Shown here piece after piece: positions 8,801 through 16,726 of a DNA stretch of 64,000 bases. The stretch's first letter is position 1. Each line of letters starts with the position of its first letter. The notes below the pieces were generated by a model that was given only the letters and a program-made list of their open reading frames with translations, searched no databases and was not told where the DNA came from. The DNA is taken from positions 964-64,963 of the forward strand of contig NZ_KQ960663.1 in the NCBI RefSeq assembly GCF_001553265.1, written 5' to 3'. This DNA comes from Prevotella sp. DNF00663. Its GTDB lineage: Bacteria > Bacteroidota > Bacteroidia > Bacteroidales > Bacteroidaceae. The position numbers and the translations under genes were made by a program.

Positions 8801-8810
8801 GCAAAGTTAC
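8801..8810 (-). other. attL: attL core of the CTnDOT-type ICE, overlapping the engB promoter
   Basis: On the minus strand this is GTAACTTTGC, an exact fit to the IntDOT att consensus GTAnnTTTGC. It lies about 320 bp from intDOT, as expected for the integrase end. The same bases contain TAACTTTG, a perfect Bacteroidetes -7 element placed 22-29 bp before the engB ATG, so the insertion sits in the engB promoter. Bases to the left are taken as chromosome and bases to the right as ICE. The exact crossover (within a few bases) and attR cannot be seen. Confidence 0.75.
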
Positions 8811-9129
8811 TACAAAAAAGTGAAATGCGGAAAGATATAGTGATAGAATTGAGTTACAAGGGTTTTGGTTGAAGTGGCGATAATCCGTGAAGCCATTACA
8901 ATCCCTGCCGAAGCCAAATCCTGACGCCGCTACGTTACTTGTTCGTAACCATGCCCGAAAATGCGACAAACGGGTACGAATAGCGAAACAAGGCTCTAAG
9001 GAATAGTGAGTTATCCATAACTCATGCGAAAAATCAGGTTACGGAAAAAGATTGCGCCGTTCCTCCCCGTTTTGCGTACCAACACCGGACTCTTCACCAA
9101 CTAATTTTGAAACCCAAAAATTAAGGACA
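8811..9129. other. ICE left-end region between attL and intDOT
   Basis: This ~320-bp stretch has no convincing gene. It contains a perfect inverted repeat, TGAGTTATCCATAACTCA (9007-9024), and GC-rich sequence just before intDOT. In CTnDOT this end carries integrase arm-type and excision-factor sites, and those are the likely content here, though none was identified individually. On the minus strand, TTTCC at 8829-8833 is the only weak -33-like match for the engB -7 element. Confidence 0.4.
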
Positions 9130-10365
9130 ATGAAGAGTACATTTTCAGTAATCTACTACCTCAAGCGTCAGGTAGTGAAAAAGGACGGGACAGTTCCCGT
9201 CATGGGACGCATCACGGTGGACGGCAGCCAGACACAGTTCAGCTGCAAACTGACTGTCGATCCGAAACTGTGGGACACCAAAGGTGGACGTGTCACGGGC
9301 AGAAGCACGGCGGCACTCGAAACGAACCGTATGCTTGACAAGATGCGGGTACGCATCAACAGGCATTATCAGGAAATCATGGAGCGTGACAACTTCGTCA
9401 CGGCGGAGAAGGTGAAGAACGCCTTTCTCGGACTGGAACACCGCTACCACACGCTGATGCAGGTGTTCCGCCAGCACAACGAGGACTACGAGAAGCAGGT
9501 GGAGGCAGGCATGAAAGCCAAAGGCACGCTGCTGAAGTACCGCACCGTTTACAAGCACATGCAAGAGTTCCTCGACATCCGCTACCATGTGAAGGACATC
9601 GCCCTAAAAGAGCTTACCCCGGCTTTCATCTCCGACTTCGAGATGTTCCTGCGCACGGACAAGCACTGCTGCACCAATACCGTGTGGCTGTACGTCTGCC
9701 CGTTACGGACGATGGTATTCATCGCCATCAACAACGAGTGGCTGACGCGCGACCCGTTCCGCGAGTATGAAATCAAGAAGGAGGAAACAACACGCAGTTT
9801 CCTGACCAAAGATGAGATCCGCCTGCTGATGGAGGGGAAACTGAAAAACGCCAAACAGGAATTGTACCGCGACCTCTACCTGTTCTGCGCCTTCACGGGG
9901 CTGTCGTTCGCGGATATGCGCAACCTTACGGAAGAGAATATCCGCACCTACTTCGACGAACACGAGTGGATAAACATCAACCGCCAGAAAACGGGCGTGG
10001 TGTCCAACATCCGCCTGCTCGACATCGCCAACCGCATAATCGGCAAATACCGGGGACTGTGCGGGGACGGCAGGATATTTCCCGTTCCGCATTATAACAC
10101 GTGCCTTGCCGGTATCCGTGCCGTCGCCAAGCGTTGCGGCATCACCAAGCATATCACGTGGCATCAGAGCCGCCACACGGCAGCCACGACGATATTCCTC
10201 TCCAACGGTGTTCCCATCGAAACGGTCAGCTCCATGCTCGGACACAAGAGCATAAAGACGACGCAGATTTACGCAAAGATAACCAAAGAGAAGCTCAATC
10301 AGGACATGGAGAACCTTGCCGCAAGATTGAACGGCGTCGAGGAATTTGCAGGTTGCACCATCTAA
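9130..10365 (+). CDS. intDOT: ICE integrase IntDOT (tyrosine recombinase)
   Basis: The 411-residue enzyme integrates and excises the ICE. The N-terminal arm-binding domain (about 1-90) opens MKSTFSVIYYLKRQV. A core-binding domain follows, then the catalytic domain with TGLSFAD, where Ser replaces the usual box I Arg as in IntDOT. His345, Arg348 (HQSRHT), His372 (LGHKS) and nucleophile Tyr381 (TTQIY) are present. The ATG at 9130 was chosen because it gives the known IntDOT length; an upstream in-frame start at 9052 would add an unsupported tail. The gene reads inward from attL, and a small gene follows 11 bp downstream. Confidence 0.95.
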   Translation: MKSTFSVIYYLKRQVVKKDGTVPVMGRITVDGSQTQFSCKLTVDPKLWDTKGGRVTGRSTAALETNRMLDKMRVRINRHYQEIMERDNFVTAEKVKNAFLGLEHRYHTLMQVFRQHNEDYEKQVEAGMKAKGTLLKYRTVYKHMQEFLDIRYHVKDIALKELTPAFISDFEMFLRTDKHCCTNTVWLYVCPLRTMVFIAINNEWLTRDPFREYEIKKEETTRSFLTKDEIRLLMEGKLKNAKQELYRDLYLFCAFTGLSFADMRNLTEENIRTYFDEHEWININRQKTGVVSNIRLLDIANRIIGKYRGLCGDGRIFPVPHYNTCLAGIRAVAKRCGITKHITWHQSRHTAATTIFLSNGVPIETVSSMLGHKSIKTTQIYAKITKEKLNQDMENLAARLNGVEEFAGCTI

Positions 10366-10376
10366 AAAGAAAAGCC

Positions 10377-10739
10377 ATGAAACGTGACACAATCATCATC
10401 GAGGACAAGGCAGTCAGCGTAACCGGTAACGACGTGTGGATGACCGCCACCGAAATAGCCGGATTGTTCCATACGACCGTCCCGGCAGTGAACGCCGCCA
10501 TCAGAGCCGTCCGCAAGTCGGACGTGCTGAACGACTACGAGGTGTGCCGCTACATGCAGCTTGAAAACGGGCTGCACGCGGACGTGTACGCCCTTGAAAT
10601 CATCATCCCGGTCGCTTTCAGGGTGAATACCTACAACACCCACCTGTTCCGCACATGGCTGGTGGGAAAGGCACTCTCACAAGAGAAACGGCAGACATAC
10701 GTGATGTTCATACAGAACGGAAAAGCCGGGTATTGCTGA
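10377..10739 (+). CDS. Small RhuM/ORF6N-like protein downstream of intDOT
   Basis: The 120-residue protein contains VWMTATEIAGLF and a following helix-turn region (TTVPAVNAAIRAV). This resembles the N-terminal DNA-binding-like part of RhuM/KilA-type proteins, although full-length RhuM proteins are roughly 330 residues. It starts 11 bp after intDOT and ends before a strong terminator, so it is probably cotranscribed with the integrase. No function in transfer is known to me. The RhuM resemblance is by eye. Confidence 0.6.
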   Translation: MKRDTIIIEDKAVSVTGNDVWMTATEIAGLFHTTVPAVNAAIRAVRKSDVLNDYEVCRYMQLENGLHADVYALEIIIPVAFRVNTYNTHLFRTWLVGKALSQEKRQTYVMFIQNGKAGYC

Positions 10740-10760
10740 TTGCACATACCCCATAAGACA

Positions 10761-10805
10761 AGTAAACGGGTAGCACCACAAAAGGTGTCACCCGTTTACT
10801 TTTTC
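10761..10805 (+). terminator. Rho-independent terminator after intDOT operon
   Basis: A 10-bp perfect outer stem AGTAAACGGG/CCCGTTTACT (761-770 with 791-800) encloses an inner GCACC/GGTGT pair and is followed by a run of T. It closes the intDOT transcript and separates it from the convergent HTH genes, for which it may also act in reverse. Confidence 0.85.
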
Positions 10806-10816
10806 ATGAAACCGCC

Positions 10817-11122
10817 TCACTCCAGCGGCTTGCGGTAGTTCGCTTCCAGTACCCCGCGCAGCCCCGTTTCCGGGTAAAGCACCTTCCCTCCCAAAAGTAT
10901 GAAGGGCAACACGCGGTTGTTGCGGTATTCCTGCAAGGTGCGCCGGCTCACACGGAGCAGTTCCGACACCTCGCCGTCCGTCAGGTAACGTTCCCCGTCC
11001 AGCGGAGGACGGTAGCTTTCCAGAAATGCGGACAGCCATTTCGAGCCTTTGCGCATATCCTGCACCACAGAGGCTATCGGCTCGTCTTCCATCGTAAAAA
11101 CATCGTTGTTCTCGTTCATCAT
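10817..11122 (-). CDS. Helix-turn-helix DNA-binding protein (excisionase/HTH_17 type)
   Basis: This 101-residue protein has the HTH motif LTDGEVSELLRVSRRTLQEY in its middle and the following strand segment LPFILLGGKVLYP typical of MerR/Xis-like winged helices. Two starts are possible: ATG at 11122 (used here, non-overlapping) and 11185, which overlaps the preceding gene and adds 21 residues. It forms a leftward pair with the HTH gene at 11154-11453. Small proteins like these serve as recombination directionality factors or repressors in Bacteroides elements. No specific role is established here. Confidence 0.75.
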   Translation of the reverse strand: MMNENNDVFTMEDEPIASVVQDMRKGSKWLSAFLESYRPPLDGERYLTDGEVSELLRVSRRTLQEYRNNRVLPFILLGGKVLYPETGLRGVLEANYRKPLE

Positions 11123-11153
11123 AACTTCGGATTCAGTGGGTGAATAAATCAAA

Positions 11154-11453
11154 TCATCTGCCGTGCGGATAGAGCGTGCCGACAAGCGGTATCAGCCGCT
11201 TCACCTCCTCTGGCTTGTAATAGAACCTGCGGTTTATCTGCGAGTAGCCGATAAGCCGCCTGTCACGCAGCGTCTGCAACGTGCGCGGGCTTATTCTCAA
11301 CTGCCCGCAGACCTCCTCGCCCGTGAGCCATCTTTCCATGCGCCCCGTGTCGCTTTTGCGCCTCAGGGCGGCGACCTTCTCCGAGAGTGCGCCGAATGCC
11401 GCCACCATCATCTCGAAAGTCTTTTTCTCGATAGATACTATTTCCATATTCAT
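11154..11453 (-). CDS. Helix-turn-helix DNA-binding protein (excisionase-like)
   Basis: The 99-residue protein begins MNMEIVSIEKKTFEMM. It carries an HTH_17 motif, LTGEEVCGQLRISPRTLQTL, followed by the wing-like segment GYSQINRRFYYKPEEV. The start at 11453 was preferred over 11495 because the Met-Glu-Ile start is shared with relatives and the longer form runs into the excision-operon control region. It is divergent from xis2c, so both may share regulatory DNA at 11454-11654. It belongs to the same broad family as Xis2c and Xis2d. Confidence 0.75.
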   Translation of the reverse strand: MNMEIVSIEKKTFEMMVAAFGALSEKVAALRRKSDTGRMERWLTGEEVCGQLRISPRTLQTLRDRRLIGYSQINRRFYYKPEEVKRLIPLVGTLYPHGR

Positions 11454-11654
11454 GTCATTTAGAGTTTGCCGCAAAGGTAACGAAACGGCATACAAGACGT
11501 ATCGTTTTCCGCTGAAAGGCTGCCTGTTGCGCCGTTTGACCGGGTTACGGAGCCATCTTCCGCAAAAATCTTACGTGAGTCACGTAGTGAGTTGTTAAAG
11601 CCCCTTTTGTTTATTGCCGAATTTTGTCGCAGAAACAAAAAGAAAGGACTGAAC
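11454..11654. promoter_or_regulatory. Divergent control region of the excision operon, with RteC-operator candidate
   Basis: This 201-bp gap between divergent HTH genes is where CTnDOT places Pexc, activated by RteC binding to an inverted repeat. A perfect 15-bp palindrome, TACGTGAGTCACGTA (11572-11586), is the clear operator candidate; it is 69 bp upstream of the xis2c ATG. No exact TAnnTTTG follows, only GAATTTTG about 30 bp downstream of the palindrome, which agrees with an activator-dependent promoter. Confidence 0.6.
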
Positions 11655-12017
11655 ATGAAAGTGATAACAATGGAAAGTTCCGCCTACAAGGAGATGATGG
11701 CGCAGATTGCGAACATCGCAGGGTACATCCGCGAGGCAAGGGACGAGAAGAAACGGAAGCGGGAAACCGAAGACAAGCTGCTTGACACGGCACAGGCGGC
11801 GAAGATGCTCAACGTGAGCAAGCGCACCATGCAGCGTATGCGCACCGACCACCGTATCGAGTATGTGGTGGTACGCGGAAGCTGCCGCTACCGCCTTTCC
11901 GAGATACTGCGGCTATTGGAGGACAACACAGTAAGGAACGAGGAAGGGACAATAGACACCCTGTTCCACAACCACACGCTGCGCACGGGCGGCAAACCAA
12001 AAGGAAGGAGGACATAG
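11655..12017 (+). CDS. xis2c: Excision protein Xis2c (helix-turn-helix)
   Basis: The 120-residue basic protein has a charged N-terminal helix (REARDEKKRKRETEDKLLD) and the HTH motif DTAQAAKMLNVSKRTMQRM. A wing (EYVVVRGSCRYRLSEI) follows. Position, order and size match Xis2c of CTnDOT, a directionality factor that binds attDOT with IntDOT during excision. ATG at 11655 is used, since the upstream extension to 11592 lies in the regulatory region. It is first in the excision operon, and xis2d starts 3 bp after its stop. Confidence 0.85.
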   Translation: MKVITMESSAYKEMMAQIANIAGYIREARDEKKRKRETEDKLLDTAQAAKMLNVSKRTMQRMRTDHRIEYVVVRGSCRYRLSEILRLLEDNTVRNEEGTIDTLFHNHTLRTGGKPKGRRT

Positions 12018-12020
12018 GTC

Positions 12021-12371
12021 ATGGAACTGCTCACACGAAACAACTTCGAGGGCTGGATGCAGAAGCTGATGGAACGGCTCGACCGTCAGGACGAACTGCT
12101 GCTGGCGATGAAGGCTGAGGGGAAACAGCCCACTATCACGGAAAGCATCCGCCTTTTCGACAATCAGGATTTGTGCATGTTGCTCCAGATAAGCAAACGC
12201 ACCCTCCAACGCTACCGCAGCGTAGGCGCATTGCCCTACAAGACGCTGGGCAAGAAGACCTATTACAGCGAGGAGGACGTGCTGACATTCCTTTCCAACC
12301 ATATCAAGGACTTCAAAAAGGAAGATATAGCCTTCTACAAGGCTCGTATCCATAATTTCTTTCATAAATAA
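12021..12371 (+). CDS. xis2d: Excision protein Xis2d (helix-turn-helix)
   Basis: The 116-residue protein has an N-terminal coiled helix (WMQKLMERLDRQDELLL) and the HTH_17 motif FDNQDLCMLLQISKRTLQRY. The wing ALPYKTLGKKTYYSEEDV follows. Its placement immediately after xis2c and before orf3-exc identifies it as Xis2d, which with Xis2c promotes excision and, in CTnDOT, also stimulates mob and tra promoters. It is cotranscribed with its neighbours (gaps of 3 and 20 bp). Confidence 0.85.
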   Translation: MELLTRNNFEGWMQKLMERLDRQDELLLAMKAEGKQPTITESIRLFDNQDLCMLLQISKRTLQRYRSVGALPYKTLGKKTYYSEEDVLTFLSNHIKDFKKEDIAFYKARIHNFFHK

Positions 12372-12391
12372 CCCATTAAAACATTTTTCAG

Positions 12392-13963
12392 ATGGCAAAG
12401 AAAAAAGACGAAAAGGACGTGCTGGTAGTCCGTGACGAGAAGACAGGCGAGATCAGCGTGGTAGCCGGGCTGAACGCGGACGGCACACCCAAGCGCACCC
12501 CCGCAAAAGCGGAGAACGCGCAGAGTTTCCTGCAATTCGACCGACATGGCGACGTGCTGGACAACTTCTTCAAGAACTTCTTCCGGCAGTGCAAGGAACC
12601 CAGCCGCTTCGGTTTCTACCGCATTGCGGCAGACCAAGCTGAAAATCTCTTAGAGGTGATGAAGCAACTGCTGAAAGACCCCGAAGCGAACAAGGAGCTG
12701 CTCGCCCCTCACAAGGTGGACACCTCCGACTATGAGAAGAAGGTGCAGGAAGAGATGGCAGCACAACAGACAGAGAAACAAGAACCTCAAAAACAGGAGA
12801 ACATGGAACAACGGAAAGAACAGCAACAGGACAAATCCGAACAGATGCAGGGCAAACGTGGCTACCAGCCCATCGACGAGAGTAAAATCAACTGGCAGGA
12901 GCTGGAGGACAGATGGGGCGTAAAGCGGGACAACCTTGAAAAGTCCGGCGACCTTACGAAGATGCTCAACTATGGCAAGTCCGACTTGGTAAAGGTCAAA
13001 CCGACCTTCGGCGGCGAATCATTCGAGCTGGACGCCCGCCTCTCCTTCAAGAAGGACGGTGAGGGAAACATCAGCCTCGTGCCGCACTTCATCCGCAAGG
13101 AGCAGAAGCTGGATGAGTACAAGGAACACAAATTCTCCGACAATGACCGGAAGAACCTCCGCGAAACGGGCAATCTCGGTAGGGTCGTGGACATTGTGGA
13201 CAGGGAAACGGGCGAGATCATCCCCTCCTACATCAGCATCGACCGCAAGACGAATGAAATCACGGACATTCCGGCAAGCAGGGTGCGCATCCCGGAGCGC
13301 ATCGGCAAGACGGAAATCACCACGCAGGAGCGGGACATGCTCCGCGCCGGACTGCCCGTACGCGACAAGCTCATCGAGCGCAACGACGGCAGAAAGTTCG
13401 TCACCACCCTGCAAGTGAACGTGGAGCAGCGCGGCGTGGAGTTCGTGCCGGGAACCGGCAAGTCGCCCCGTACCGCACAGACACAGGAAACCAAAGGCGA
13501 CACATCGAAAAGTCAGGCGCAGGGCGGGGAAAATGCCGCACAGACCAAGAAGGAGCAACGCCGCAACACGTGGACGAACGAGGACGGCAGCATCCGCCCC
13601 ATCAGCAAATGGAGCGGCGTGAGCTTCACCGACCAGCAGAAAGCCGACTATGTGGCGGGTAAAGCCGTGAAGCTGGAGAACGTGACCGACAAGCAGGGCT
13701 TCCATGCCACGATGTATATCAAGTTCAACCCGGAGAAGGGACGCCCGTACCGCTACGACACGAACCCTGACAATGCACAGCAGGTTGCTCCGTCCAACGA
13801 GAGCCGCACGCAGGTGGCGGTGAACAACGATGGCAAGACCAACGAGGCTACAAAGAATCTGAGAGAGCCGTTGCAGAAAGGTCAGACCAACCCGAAGGAC
13901 GCCCGCCAGCAACAGCAGCAGGAGAAGCCGCAGAAGAAAACGGGCAAGGGCATGAAAATGTAA
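12392..13963 (+). CDS. orf3: Excision-operon protein Orf3 (DUF3945/DUF4099 type)
   Basis: This 523-residue hydrophilic protein has a conserved N-terminal region (FLQFDRHGDVLDNFFKNFFRQ), a Gln/Glu/Lys-rich linker (about 110-150), repeated DUF3945-like segments (about 160-330 and 390-450) and a low-complexity Gln/Lys tail ending KKTGKGMKM. Such proteins sit in the excision operons of CTnDOT-like elements between xis2d and the topoisomerase. In CTnDOT, orf3 is reported as not essential for excision in vivo, and its biochemical role is unclear. It lies 20 bp after xis2d. Confidence 0.8.
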   Translation: MAKKKDEKDVLVVRDEKTGEISVVAGLNADGTPKRTPAKAENAQSFLQFDRHGDVLDNFFKNFFRQCKEPSRFGFYRIAADQAENLLEVMKQLLKDPEANKELLAPHKVDTSDYEKKVQEEMAAQQTEKQEPQKQENMEQRKEQQQDKSEQMQGKRGYQPIDESKINWQELEDRWGVKRDNLEKSGDLTKMLNYGKSDLVKVKPTFGGESFELDARLSFKKDGEGNISLVPHFIRKEQKLDEYKEHKFSDNDRKNLRETGNLGRVVDIVDRETGEIIPSYISIDRKTNEITDIPASRVRIPERIGKTEITTQERDMLRAGLPVRDKLIERNDGRKFVTTLQVNVEQRGVEFVPGTGKSPRTAQTQETKGDTSKSQAQGGENAAQTKKEQRRNTWTNEDGSIRPISKWSGVSFTDQQKADYVAGKAVKLENVTDKQGFHATMYIKFNPEKGRPYRYDTNPDNAQQVAPSNESRTQVAVNNDGKTNEATKNLREPLQKGQTNPKDARQQQQQEKPQKKTGKGMKM

Positions 13964-13991
13964 TCCCGTGTCCGCCACTGAATCCAAAATA

Positions 13992-14003
13992 AAATCCAAA
14001 GTA
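13992..14003 (+). promoter_or_regulatory. Leader motif AAATCCAAAGTA upstream of exc
   Basis: A copy of the leader motif found before several ICE genes lies 20 bp before the exc ATG, with a second partial copy (AATCCAAAA) at 13981. It is complementary to part of the RteR sRNA. Confidence 0.45.
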
Positions 14004-14023
14004 TCAACAAAAAAGAAGAAGAC

Positions 14024-16111
14024 ATGAAGACAATCATTGCAGAAAAGCCCTCCGTGGCACGTGAAATCGCCCGCATCGTGGGCGCGACAAAGAGAGAGGA
14101 AGGATATTTCGAGGGAGGCGGTTATGCCGTGACATGGGCATTCGGACACCTCGTTCAGCTTGCCATGCCCGACGGCTACGGCGTGCGCGGATTTGTCCGT
14201 GACAACCTCCCGATTATTCCCGACACATTCACGCTCGTCCCCCGTCAGGTCAGGACGGAGAAAGGTTACAAGCCCGACAGCGGCGTGGTGTCGCAGATAA
14301 AAGTCATCAAAAGACTGTTCGACACAAGCGAACATATCATCGTGGCGACCGATGCCGGACGCGAGGGAGAGCTTATCTTCCGCTACCTCTACCACTATAC
14401 GGGTTGCACCACTCCTTTCGTGCGCCTGTGGATCAGCTCTCTCACCGACAAAGCTATCCGCGAGGGACTGCGGAAACTCGAAGACGGCAGCAAATACGAC
14501 AACCTCTACCTCGCCGCCAAAGCGCGGAGCGAATCCGACTGGCTCGTGGGCATCAACGGCACACAGGCGTTATCCATCGCCGCCGGACACGGCACGTATT
14601 CCGTGGGGCGGGTGCAGACACCAACGTTGGCTATGGTATGTGAACGCTACTGGGAGAACCGCCGCTTTACGTCCGAAGCATTCTGGCAGCTCCATATCGC
14701 AACGGACGGTTGCGACGGCGAAGTCGTGAAATTCTCATCCTCCGAGAAATGGAAAGAGAAAGAACCGGCGATGGAACTATATAATAAGGTAAAGGCGGCA
14801 GGTTGCGCCACTGTCACGAAAGCCGAGCGCAAGGAGAAGACGGAGGAAACTCCCTTGCTCTACGACCTGACCACGCTCCAGAAAGAAGCCAACGCCAAGC
14901 ACGGCTTCACGGCGGAACAGACGCTTGAAATCGCGCAGAAACTCTACGAAAAGAAGTTGATAACCTATCCGAGAACGGGAAGCCGCTACATCCCCGAAGA
15001 CGTGTTTGCCGAAATTCCCAAACTGCTCGCTTTCATCGGCACACAGCCCGAATGGAAAGACAAGGTGCGGGCAAAAGCCGCCCCGACACGCCGCAGCGTG
15101 GACGACGGCAAGGTGACAGACCACCATGCCCTGCTCGTCACGGGTGAGAAACCGCTCTTCCTCTCCAAAGAGGACAATACCATCTATCAGATGATTGCCG
15201 GGCGCATGGTCGAGGCATTCTCTGAGAAATGCGTCAAGGATGTGACCACTGTCACGGCGGAATGTGCCGGAGTGGAGTTTACCGTAAAAGGCAGCGTCGT
15301 GAAGCAAACCGGATGGCGTGCCGTCTATGGCGAGGAAAAAGAGGAAATTACCATCCCCGGCTGGCAGGAAGGCGACACGCTGACACCGAAAGGCTCGTCC
15401 ATTACCGAAGGAAAGACCAAACCCAAGCCGCTGCATACCGAAGCCACCCTGCTCTCGGCAATGGAAACGGCGGGCAAGGAAATTGAGGACGACGCACTGC
15501 GGCAGGCGATGAAGGACTGTGGCATCGGTACTCCCGCCACACGCGCCTCCATCATCGAAACGCTTTTCAAGCGCGGTTACATGGAACGCTGCAAGAAGTC
15601 GCTTGTTCCCACCGAAAAAGGACTTGCCCTCAATTCCGTCGTCAAGACGATGCGCATCGCCGATGTTGCCATGACGGGCGAATGGGAAAAGGAGCTGGCG
15701 CGTATCGAGCGCGGGGAACTGTCCGACGACACCTTCCGCAAGGAGATAGAGGCGTACACACGTGAGATAACCTCCGAACTGATCTCGTGCGACAAGCTCT
15801 TCGGCAGCCGTGACTCCGGCTGCGCGTGTCCCAAGTGTGGCACGGGCAGGATGCGGTTCTACGGCAAGGTGGTACGCTGCGACAACACGGAGTGCGGACT
15901 GCCCGTGTTCCGGCTGAAAGCGGGACGCACCCTGTCCGACGATGAAATCAAAGACCTGCTCACCGAAGGGCATACCAAGCTGCTCAAAGGGTTCAAGAGC
16001 AAACAGGGCAAGAGTTTCGATGCTGTTGTCGCCTTTGACGGGGAATATAACACGACTTTTGTGTTCCCGGAGGCTAAAAAGGACAAGAAATTTTCAGGAC
16101 GGAAGAAATAG
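14024..16111 (+). CDS. exc: Exc, type IA topoisomerase (topoisomerase III)
   Basis: The 695-residue topoisomerase has an N-terminal Toprim domain (MKTIIAEKPSVAREI, and ATDAGREGELIFR near residue 110) and the catalytic Tyr315 in LITYPRTGSRYIP. The DNA-gate domains are followed by a C-terminal zinc-ribbon-like segment (CACPKCGTGRMRFY...CDNTECGLPVF). Exc of CTnDOT has this size and topoisomerase activity; it is needed for efficient excision in vivo although its catalytic Tyr was reported dispensable. It ends the excision operon. The RteR promoter starts 4 bp after its stop codon. Confidence 0.92.
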   Translation: MKTIIAEKPSVAREIARIVGATKREEGYFEGGGYAVTWAFGHLVQLAMPDGYGVRGFVRDNLPIIPDTFTLVPRQVRTEKGYKPDSGVVSQIKVIKRLFDTSEHIIVATDAGREGELIFRYLYHYTGCTTPFVRLWISSLTDKAIREGLRKLEDGSKYDNLYLAAKARSESDWLVGINGTQALSIAAGHGTYSVGRVQTPTLAMVCERYWENRRFTSEAFWQLHIATDGCDGEVVKFSSSEKWKEKEPAMELYNKVKAAGCATVTKAERKEKTEETPLLYDLTTLQKEANAKHGFTAEQTLEIAQKLYEKKLITYPRTGSRYIPEDVFAEIPKLLAFIGTQPEWKDKVRAKAAPTRRSVDDGKVTDHHALLVTGEKPLFLSKEDNTIYQMIAGRMVEAFSEKCVKDVTTVTAECAGVEFTVKGSVVKQTGWRAVYGEEKEEITIPGWQEGDTLTPKGSSITEGKTKPKPLHTEATLLSAMETAGKEIEDDALRQAMKDCGIGTPATRASIIETLFKRGYMERCKKSLVPTEKGLALNSVVKTMRIADVAMTGEWEKELARIERGELSDDTFRKEIEAYTREITSELISCDKLFGSRDSGCACPKCGTGRMRFYGKVVRCDNTECGLPVFRLKAGRTLSDDEIKDLLTEGHTKLLKGFKSKQGKSFDAVVAFDGEYNTTFVFPEAKKDKKFSGRKK

Positions 16112-16114
16112 TAT

Positions 16115-16122
16115 TAACTTTG
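16115..16122 (+). promoter_or_regulatory. Promoter -7 element of rteR (TAACTTTG)
   Basis: TAACTTTG is a perfect -7 element starting 4 bp after the exc stop codon. It would begin transcription near 16129. A weak TTTT-rich -33 region overlaps the end of exc. Confidence 0.65.
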
Positions 16123-16128
16123 CCACTT

Positions 16129-16218
16129 GTTCAGAGTAATGAATTGTTCTTCGATACCGGATTACACTCATACTTTGGATTTAGTGGTGGCACTCGGAGG
16201 GATACCGAGTGCCTTTTT
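16129..16218 (+). ncRNA. rteR: Small regulatory RNA RteR (~90 nt)
   Basis: A promoter at 16115 and a perfect terminator hairpin (9-bp stem GGCACTCGG/CCGAGTGCC at 16189-16213, then TTTTT) define a transcript of about 90 nt directly downstream of exc. This is the size and place reported for RteR, the sRNA that represses CTnDOT transfer-gene expression. Its bases 16171-16188 (TACTTTGGATTTAGTGGT) are the reverse complement of a leader motif found just before the start codons of several ICE genes. This suggests antisense pairing. Transcript ends are inferred from the sequence signals. Confidence 0.75.
16189..16218 (+). terminator. Rho-independent terminator of rteR
   Basis: A 9-bp perfect stem GGCACTCGG/CCGAGTGCC with a 7-nt loop is followed by five T. 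It is one of the strongest terminators in the window. Confidence 0.9.
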
Positions 16219-16259
16219 CTTCCTTTTTCCAACCGATTATCCCGTTAATTATCAATCCG

Positions 16260-16273
16260 CTAAATCCAAAGTA
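16260..16273 (+). promoter_or_regulatory. Leader motif CTAAATCCAAAGTA before the DUF1896 gene
   Basis: This 14-base motif abuts the ATG at 16274 and is an exact inverted copy of 16171-16184 inside rteR. The same 14 bases precede mobA. Confidence 0.6.
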
Positions 16274-16726
16274 ATGAACAACAAGAAGAAAAACGAGGGT
16301 CAGACCGACTTTTCCTATTACGGTCTGTACCTGCTGGACTATCTCCGCACGAACAAGTTTGAACAGGCTGACGACACCGCTTTCATACGGGAACGGGCCG
16401 ACCGTGCCGCCGAAACGTATGAGAGGGCACGGCTTGAAGGCTATCCCGCCGATGGTGCGCAGGAACTGGCGATGGACACGCTGCTGCGCGGGCTGCATTA
16501 TTCCCGTTACGCCATCCTCCGCGAAGTCGTGGAAAACGAGTTTGCCGATGAAGTGCCGGAAGAGAAGCGTGAAGCCTTTGTCCTGAAACTGCTGCCGCTT
16601 GTCGGCAACGTGTTCTCCGTCTATGACCTCTCGGATGACAATTTCGCCCTGTCTTCCGATTACGACCTGCTCTACACGGAGCTGACGGGAGCAACCGTCC
16701 TTTACTTAGACGAATATGGCGTTTAA
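16274..16726 (+). CDS. DUF1896 family protein
   Basis: The 150-residue acidic, helical protein belongs to the DUF1896 family found beside methylase/helicase genes in Bacteroides ICEs. Conserved features include the central ALLRGLHYSRY-type segment (TLLRGLHYSRY), VVENEF and the C-terminal YTELTG motif. The start at 16274 follows the leader motif; the longer frame from 16127 would run through rteR and is rejected. Its 3' end overlaps the methylase/helicase gene by 11 bp, so translation is probably coupled. A second member of the family lies in the nested element at 23649. Molecular function is unknown. Confidence 0.8.
   Translation: MNNKKKNEGQTDFSYYGLYLLDYLRTNKFEQADDTAFIRERADRAAETYERARLEGYPADGAQELAMDTLLRGLHYSRYAILREVVENEFADEVPEEKREAFVLKLLPLVGNVFSVYDLSDDNFALSSDYDLLYTELTGATVLYLDEYGV

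Noticed and set aside
9052..9129. N-terminal extension of IntDOT
   Set aside because: The ATG at 9130 gives 411 residues with Tyr381, the known numbering of IntDOT.
16127..16273. Longer start for the DUF1896 protein
   Set aside because: It would translate through the rteR transcript and terminator; the ATG at 16274 directly follows the common leader motif.
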